A stretch of DNA of 6,311 nt, from positions 1 through 6,311 of the forward strand of contig CAJGCU010000112.1 in assembly GCA_904501945.1 (NCBI GenBank). Direction: 5' to 3'. Under the pieces are notes generated by a model that had not been told where the DNA came from, made no database searches, and was given only the letters and a program-made list of their open reading frames with translations. The stretch is from an uncultured Bacteroidaceae bacterium. Its GTDB lineage: Bacteria; Bacteroidota; Bacteroidia; Bacteroidales; Bacteroidaceae. The position numbers were made by a program, and so were the translations under genes. Positions 5,005-6,311 of the stretch are shown here, piece by piece. Within the stretch, counting starts at the first letter, position 1, and the number at the start of each line of letters is the position of its first letter.

Positions 5005-6311
5005 ATGTCAGAAAGAAAAATTAGGGTGCGCTTTGCACCCAGTCCTACGGGACCTCTCCACATAGGCGGTGTGCGCACTGCTCTCTACAATTACCTCTTT
5101 GCCAAGCAGCATGGAGGCGAACTGATTTTTCGCATCGAGGACACGGATTCGACACGTTTCGTGCCTGGAGCTGAAGAGTATATCATTGAAGCATTCAACT
5201 GGCTAGGCATCCAATTTGACGAAGGCGTCTCTTTCGGCGGCGAACATGGACCCTATCGCCAGAGCGAACGCAGAGATATCTACAAAAAATATGTGCAGGT
5301 GCTGCTCGATGCAGGCAAGGCTTATTATGCCTTCGACACTCCAGAAGAACTGAACAAGAAGCGCGAAGAAGTGGAGAATTTCCAGTACGATGCTTCCACA
5401 CGCGGCCAAATGCGCAACTCACTCACCCTCTCTAGAGAAGAAGTGGAAAGCCTCATTGCCTGCGGCGAACAATATGTAGTTCGCTTCAAGATAGAGCCAG
5501 GAAGAGACGTATTGGTCGATGACCTCATCCGTGGCGAAGTGAAAATTAACTCTTCCATCCTTGACGACAAGGTGCTCTACAAAAGCGCTGACGAACTGCC
5601 CACTTATCATCTGGCAAATATTGTAGATGACCACCTGATGGAAGTCACTCACGTCATCCGCGGCGAAGAATGGCTGCCGTCTGCCCCACTCCACGTTCTG
5701 CTCTATGAAGCATTCGGATGGACAGACACTATGCCACGATTTGCTCACTTGCCGCTGCTGCTGAAGCCAATAGGAAACGGAAAACTCTCAAAGCGTGATG
5801 GCGACAAACTCGGATTCCCTGTATTCCCACTCGAATGGCACGACCCTAAGAGCGGCGAAATCAGCTCCGGCTATCGCGAGAAGGGCTATCTGCCTGAGGC
5901 GGTAGTGAACTTCCTAGCCCTCTTAGGATGGAATCCTGGCAACGACCAAGAACTGATGACACTAGACGAAATGGTGAAGCTGTTCGACCTGTCAAAATGC
6001 TCAAAGAATGGCGCGAAGTTCGACTATGTGAAAGCAGCATGGTTCAATCATCAATACCTCATTCAGCGTCCTGACAGCGACTGGTGTCCTGCTTTCGATA
6101 AGGTGCTAAAGGAGAATGGCATCGAGGCGACTCCAGAGCAGGAGGCAGAAGTCGTAAGGATGATGAAACAGAAAGTCATCGAATATACCGATGGACAAGG
6201 CAACAAGAAAAAACGCAACATTTCTTTTCCAAGCGACTTATGGCCACTCACCCAATTCTTCTTTGTGGCTCCTGCTGAGTTTGACAAGGAGAACGACAAA
6301 TTCATTCGCAA
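5005..6311 (+). CDS. gltX: Glutamyl-tRNA synthetase, 3' end beyond the window
   Basis: A class I aminoacyl-tRNA synthetase that joins glutamate to tRNA-Glu in the cytoplasm using ATP. The 435 codons present contain the HIGH-type signature PSPTGPLHIGG (12-22), FRIEDTDSTRF early in the Rossmann fold, the domain with NIVDDHLMEVTHVIRGEEW, and the KMSKS-type motif KLSKR (260-264). Compared with the E. coli enzyme there is an insert of about 17 residues between KLSKR and GYLPEA, around LEWHDPKSGEISSGY (276-290), as I know it from Bacteroidetes GltX. The zinc site of E. coli GluRS is missing: where that enzyme has CYC, this one has AFD (109-111). Full Bacteroidales proteins are about 500 residues, so roughly 70 codons, the end of the anticodon-binding domain, are outside. 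ATG at 5005 is chosen because the conserved RVRFAPSPTG follows directly and the promoter is 21 bases upstream. Confidence 0.97.
   Translation, partial: MSERKIRVRFAPSPTGPLHIGGVRTALYNYLFAKQHGGELIFRIEDTDSTRFVPGAEEYIIEAFNWLGIQFDEGVSFGGEHGPYRQSERRDIYKKYVQVLLDAGKAYYAFDTPEELNKKREEVENFQYDASTRGQMRNSLTLSREEVESLIACGEQYVVRFKIEPGRDVLVDDLIRGEVKINSSILDDKVLYKSADELPTYHLANIVDDHLMEVTHVIRGEEWLPSAPLHVLLYEAFGWTDTMPRFAHLPLLLKPIGNGKLSKRDGDKLGFPVFPLEWHDPKSGEISSGYREKGYLPEAVVNFLALLGWNPGNDQELMTLDEMVKLFDLSKCSKNGAKFDYVKAAWFNHQYLIQRPDSDWCPAFDKVLKENGIEATPEQEAEVVRMMKQKVIEYTDGQGNKKKRNISFPSDLWPLTQFFFVAPAEFDKENDKFIR

Noticed and set aside
5195..5748. Minus-strand open frames of 68 to 109 codons inside gltX
   Set aside because: They are antisense to a highly conserved synthetase sequence, and their peptides are compositionally odd with no recognisable motif.

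Overview
The window comes from a member of the Bacteroidales, most likely Prevotella or a close relative. Three things point there. The glutamyl-tRNA synthetase carries the insert after KLSKR that I know from this group. The gene starts lack a strong Shine-Dalgarno. The promoters follow the Bacteroidetes form TAnnTTTG (-7) with TTTG about 20 bases upstream. Base composition is moderate in genes and very A/T-rich between them. No mobile element, CRISPR array, tRNA or rRNA is visible.

Layout, left to right. (1) 1-172, +: the last 56 codons of a carboxylesterase type B family enzyme. (2) 241-272: a perfect 13-bp GC-rich hairpin between convergent genes. (3) 284-1048, -: a carbon-nitrogen hydrolase of the omega-amidase (YafV/Nit2) type. 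(4) 1045-3606, -: a large multi-pass membrane protein of the YfhO family. Its stop codon overlaps the GTG start of the amidase (GTGA), so the two form an operon read from a promoter near 3636-3667. (5) 3730-4527, -: a metallo-beta-lactamase-fold hydrolase of the COG1237 type with its own promoter near 4600. (6) 4528-5004: a 477-base non-coding stretch between divergent genes. (7) 5005 to the right edge, +: gltX, cut off by the window end after 435 codons.

The genes are mostly ordinary housekeeping or accessory functions. GltX charges tRNA-Glu. The omega-amidase probably clears the toxic omega-amides alpha-ketoglutaramate or alpha-ketosuccinamate. YfhO is probably an envelope glycosylation membrane protein. 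The hydrolase at 3730-4527 has no known substrate. No pathway obviously ties all of them together.

The least explained part is the stretch between the hydrolase and gltX. It holds an A/T-rich inverted repeat at the hydrolase promoter, a segment resembling the 3' half of a SAM-I (S-box) riboswitch, and two tandem copies plus one inverted copy of a CGCCTACGTAATATT-like element. It also holds a convincing intrinsic terminator on the + strand at 4865-4900 that has no gene in front of it and lies upstream of the gltX promoter. Together these suggest a small non-coding transcript ending near 4900. I could run no homology or folding program, so this remains a hypothesis.
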